Source of the DNA: Gammaproteobacteria bacterium
Lineage (GTDB): Bacteria > Pseudomonadota > Gammaproteobacteria > Pseudomonadales > Azotimanducaceae_A
Assembly (NCBI GenBank): GCA_028819775.1
Contig: JAPPKV010000121.1
Location: forward strand, 1-16,229
DNA: 16,229 bases
Direction: 5' to 3'
The position numbers were made by a program, and so were the translations under genes. The notes under the pieces were generated by a model. The model did no database searches. It was not told the origin of the DNA and worked only from the letters and a program-made list of their open reading frames with translations. This document shows positions 14,250-16,229 of this stretch, piece after piece (positions within the stretch are counted from its first letter, which is position 1; every line of letters starts with the position of its first letter).

Positions 14250-14386
14250 ACCCATCCTCTTGACGCACGCGCCATTGACGGGCCCTCGCATGGTCCAAAC
14301 GCCCAAAAGGAGCTTGCGACCGTGGCGTTGTTTCATGGATAGGTCGGCGTGGCTGGGCCGGAGGTGGAGTCGGCATGTAGCGAAGG

Positions 14387-14403
14387 CGCGTCCTTCGGAC
14401 GCG
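14387..14403. terminator. Hairpin between convergent sirtuin and VWA genes
   Basis: CGCGTCC and GGACGCG form a perfect 7-base stem with a 3-base loop (TTC), within the 173-base gap 14250-14422 between convergent genes. Likely a transcription end or a GC-rich dispersed palindrome; no T-run is present. Nothing else was seen in this gap. Confidence 0.4.
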
Positions 14404-14422
14404 GCCGACCGGCTACGGGGCG

Positions 14423-15778
14423 CTACCGGGCCATCACCAGCAACCGGTCCGCAAAGCGCTCGATGTCGCGCAGCTTGTTGCAGGTTTCCACGCGAAAACA
14501 ATACGGCGCATAGCGCCGCATCTCGGAGTCGCCTTCATGCCACTGATCCCGGGTCTCCGGATTGAGCCAGAACGTCTGTTTCGCGCGTCGTGCTAGTTCC
14601 TCGAAGATGTCGACCCGGGGATCGTAGTAGTTGCTGCGCGCATCGCCCACTACGATGAGTGTCGAATGCTGGTCGATGTCCGACCCGCAGATTCCGCGGA
14701 AGTCGGCCAACGCCCGGGCATAGTCCGTATTGCCCTTGCCCCAGGTGAACAGGGCTTCTTCGATGGCGATCTCGGTCGGGCGCTCACGCATGGTGTCCGT
14801 CACTTCGCCTAGTCGACTCGAGAAGGCGAATGCCCGGATGTTGGGAAGCAGGTCCGTCAGCTCGTAGAGGAACAGGAGCAGGAAGCGAGCCACCCGGGCC
14901 ACTGAGTTGCTCACGTCGCACAGCACGAACACGGCACCCGGCTCGCGCTTCTCTTGGCGCCATTTGAGATCGAACAGCGCACCGTCGTAGGCAACATTGC
15001 GCCGTAACGTCTTCTTGATGTCGAGGACGCCGCGGCGGGCGCGTTTACGCCGCCGGCGATGATCCTTGGCGAGTTTCTCGGCCATCTTTTCGACGACGCG
15101 ACGAACGTCCTGGTGATAGGCCGTCGGCAACTGGTCCAGGTTGGATTTGAGGGCCGCCTCGATTATCGCTCGCTTTCCGGAAGGGTCGAGGTGGAGCTTG
15201 TATTGGGCATCGACATAGTCACCGACCTGTTGGCGAAAGTAATGACGCAGGTAGCGGAGGAACTCGTGCGTGCGGGCGTCGCCGGTCCCCGGCCCACCGG
15301 CTTCGACATAGGCATCGAGTTCGTCGAGCCCAAGGACCGTTCCAATGCGGCGGCCATAGAGAGACTTCTCACGTAAGCTCTTGATTTGGTGCATGTCGAC
15401 TTCCGCGGCCGCCCGGTGGATCTTCAATGCCAAGCGGTCTCGTTCATCGTCGAGAACGTTCGCGACGGACTCGGCCAGGCCGGGCGACGCGTCCGCGCGG
15501 ATTTGGGTCAGCATCTCATCGCGGTCGATGCGGCGGACGAACGAAGACTTCGGGGCATCGCGAAAAGCCAAGGCGAAGAAGCGTTCGAACGTCTCGTCGA
15601 AGCGTGCTTTCTCGTCCCTGGACTTGGCAAGCGCTAAGGCAAGCGAATCCTTGAGCAACGTTTTGTCGGCGATGCCGACGCGTTCGACGATCTCGAAGGC
15701 CGTCAGGGTTTCAGCCGGCGACGCACGGACATCCGCGTTGCGCAATGCCGTTACGAAGCGACCGAAGGTCAACTCCAC
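14423..15778 (-). CDS. CoxE-like von Willebrand factor A domain protein
   Basis: A 451-residue protein of the CoxE-like VWA group. Residues 1 to about 275 are helical and charged, including a very basic run (KDHRRRRKRARRG, 238-250). The VWA domain follows: GAVFVLCDVSNSVARVARFLL (281-301) holds the metal-ion site DxSxS (Asp288, Ser290, Ser292), WGKGNTDYARAL (346-357) supplies the Thr (Thr351), and IVVGDARSN (375-383) the Asp (Asp379). Such proteins work with a MoxR-type AAA+ ATPase, usually encoded just upstream, in maturing metalloenzymes or remodelling complexes. No such gene lies between 15779 and 16072. The start is a GTG at 15778 without a clear ribosome site; no ATG gives the conserved N-terminus. 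Function is inferred only from the family. Confidence 0.85.
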   Translation of the reverse strand: MELTFGRFVTALRNADVRASPAETLTAFEIVERVGIADKTLLKDSLALALAKSRDEKARFDETFERFFALAFRDAPKSSFVRRIDRDEMLTQIRADASPGLAESVANVLDDERDRLALKIHRAAAEVDMHQIKSLREKSLYGRRIGTVLGLDELDAYVEAGGPGTGDARTHEFLRYLRHYFRQQVGDYVDAQYKLHLDPSGKRAIIEAALKSNLDQLPTAYHQDVRRVVEKMAEKLAKDHRRRRKRARRGVLDIKKTLRRNVAYDGALFDLKWRQEKREPGAVFVLCDVSNSVARVARFLLLFLYELTDLLPNIRAFAFSSRLGEVTDTMRERPTEIAIEEALFTWGKGNTDYARALADFRGICGSDIDQHSTLIVVGDARSNYYDPRVDIFEELARRAKQTFWLNPETRDQWHEGDSEMRRYAPYCFRVETCNKLRDIERFADRLLVMAR

Positions 15779-15806
15779 TAAGCGGCCAGTCTTTTGGAAG
15801 CGCTAG

Positions 15807-15894
15807 TGTGCCGTCCCGGAAATGACATGACGTATCGTCTCAGCCAGGCACCCACCGCAAGAACAACCCAAGTGCTTGTTTCTGGGACGGCACA
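15807..15894. mobile_element. 88-base MITE-like element with 16-base terminal inverted repeats
   Basis: The left end TGTGCCGTCCCGGAAA (15807-15822) and the right end, TTTCTGGGACGGCACA (15879-15894), are inverse complements at 15 of 16 positions. The ends read TG...CA, as in many DDE transposons. The 56-base interior has no coding capacity. No target-site duplication is evident in the flanks. It starts 28 bases upstream of the VWA gene. A miniature, non-autonomous element or decayed insertion sequence fits best; a plain RNA hairpin with a 56-base loop is less likely. Confidence 0.5.
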
Positions 15895-16072
15895 TCCTCC
15901 ATTTGCCGCCCAAGGTTCCAGAGTCAGCACCGTTCGATTCGTCACCTCAATTGTGAGACCGCACGCTAGCGCCACAGGATCCGTTGCCTCTCAGCACCGC
16001 ATTTGTTCCAACCCAAGCCGCCCTAGCACCCCGTCCGACCTTTCGGCTGGCGCCGAAGAGTCCGACAGGCTG
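15895..16072. other. Non-coding gap before the partial gene at the window end
   Basis: No gene could be supported in this 178-base stretch, which looks less GC-rich than its surroundings. A minus-strand frame from 15975 to 15778 crosses the repeat element and has no recognisable content. A small hairpin, TTCGGC (16042-16047) with GCCGAA (16052-16057), sits just past the stop of the partial minus-strand gene and may help end its transcript. Confidence 0.4.
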
Positions 16073-16229
16073 CTAGGCGGCTTCGTCGAAATCCAACGGC
16101 CGCTCCAATGCCCGCCAGTCGATGTCGCCGTCTGTGGCAAGGTTTTCGAAGTCAAGGACGCCCATCTCCTCGAACTTCGGTCGGACCCTGTCGGTCAACA
16201 ATCCGATTCGCTTGAGGTTGGGAATGATC
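16073..16229 (-). CDS. Unrecognised protein, C-terminal part (partial)
   Basis: The last 51 codons and a TAG stop of a minus-strand gene that continues beyond the window. The readable tail begins IIPNLKRIGLLTDRVRPKFE and ends in LERPLDFDEAA, with an acidic last third. Codon third positions are rich in G and C, as in neighbouring genes, and the peptide looks like real protein. The block NLKRIGLLTDRVRPKFEEMGVL may belong to a ferritin-like or diiron protein tail, but I cannot confirm this from memory and name no function. It reads in the same direction as the VWA gene, about 295 bases upstream of it, with the repeat element in between. Confidence 0.6.
   Translation of the reverse strand, partial: IIPNLKRIGLLTDRVRPKFEEMGVLDFENLATDGDIDWRALERPLDFDEAA

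Noticed and set aside
15778..15975. 65-codon minus-strand frame upstream of the VWA gene
   Set aside because: It runs through the inverted-repeat element, has no ribosome site or recognisable motif and looks accidental.

Overview
The window is a GC-rich bacterial chromosome segment, most likely from a gammaproteobacterium (perhaps marine or uncultured). The reasons are a classical type II secretion operon in proteobacterial order, a gammaproteobacterial-type XerCD/dif site, and tight operons with ATGA overlaps. The most important feature is the dif site at 4630-4657. It marks this stretch as the replication terminus, where chromosome dimers are resolved. Strand composition and KOPS-like motifs agree: the + strand is G-rich in the genes left of dif but neutral to C-rich in + strand genes to the right.

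Layout. 1-4596: the end of gspG, then gspH, gspI, gspJ, gspK, gspL and gspM on the + strand, almost all overlapping by 1-4 bases; gspM stops 33 bases before dif. 4597-4757: dif and a perfect hairpin. 4758-6362 (minus): a large acyl-CoA dehydrogenase with an N-terminal extension, of the methylsuccinyl-CoA dehydrogenase kind. It is divergent from 6531-8637 (+), an SMP-30/gluconolactonase-family hydrolase followed by a class III (CaiB/BaiF) CoA-transferase. 8638-8972: a long, relatively AT-rich intergenic region with DnaA-box-like words, dyads and a promoter for a lone exbD/tolR-type gene (8973-9380), followed by a low-specificity L-threonine aldolase.

10497-11738 (minus) is a NupC-type concentrative nucleoside transporter. 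It is divergent from a PfkB-family (adenosine-kinase-like) gene, 11817-12785; together they look like a nucleoside uptake and phosphorylation unit, with a small perfect dyad in the shared control region. 12842-14249 holds a chloramphenicol-phosphotransferase-like P-loop kinase, apparently made from a leaderless mRNA, whose stop overlaps the GTG start of a sirtuin. On the minus strand, 14423-15778 encodes a CoxE-like von Willebrand factor A protein without its usual AAA+ partner. Just upstream of it is an 88-base MITE-like element (15807-15894), and the window ends in the 3' part of an unrecognised minus-strand gene.

No tRNA, rRNA, CRISPR array or intact insertion sequence was seen. All calls are from reading the sequence by eye; no database search was possible.
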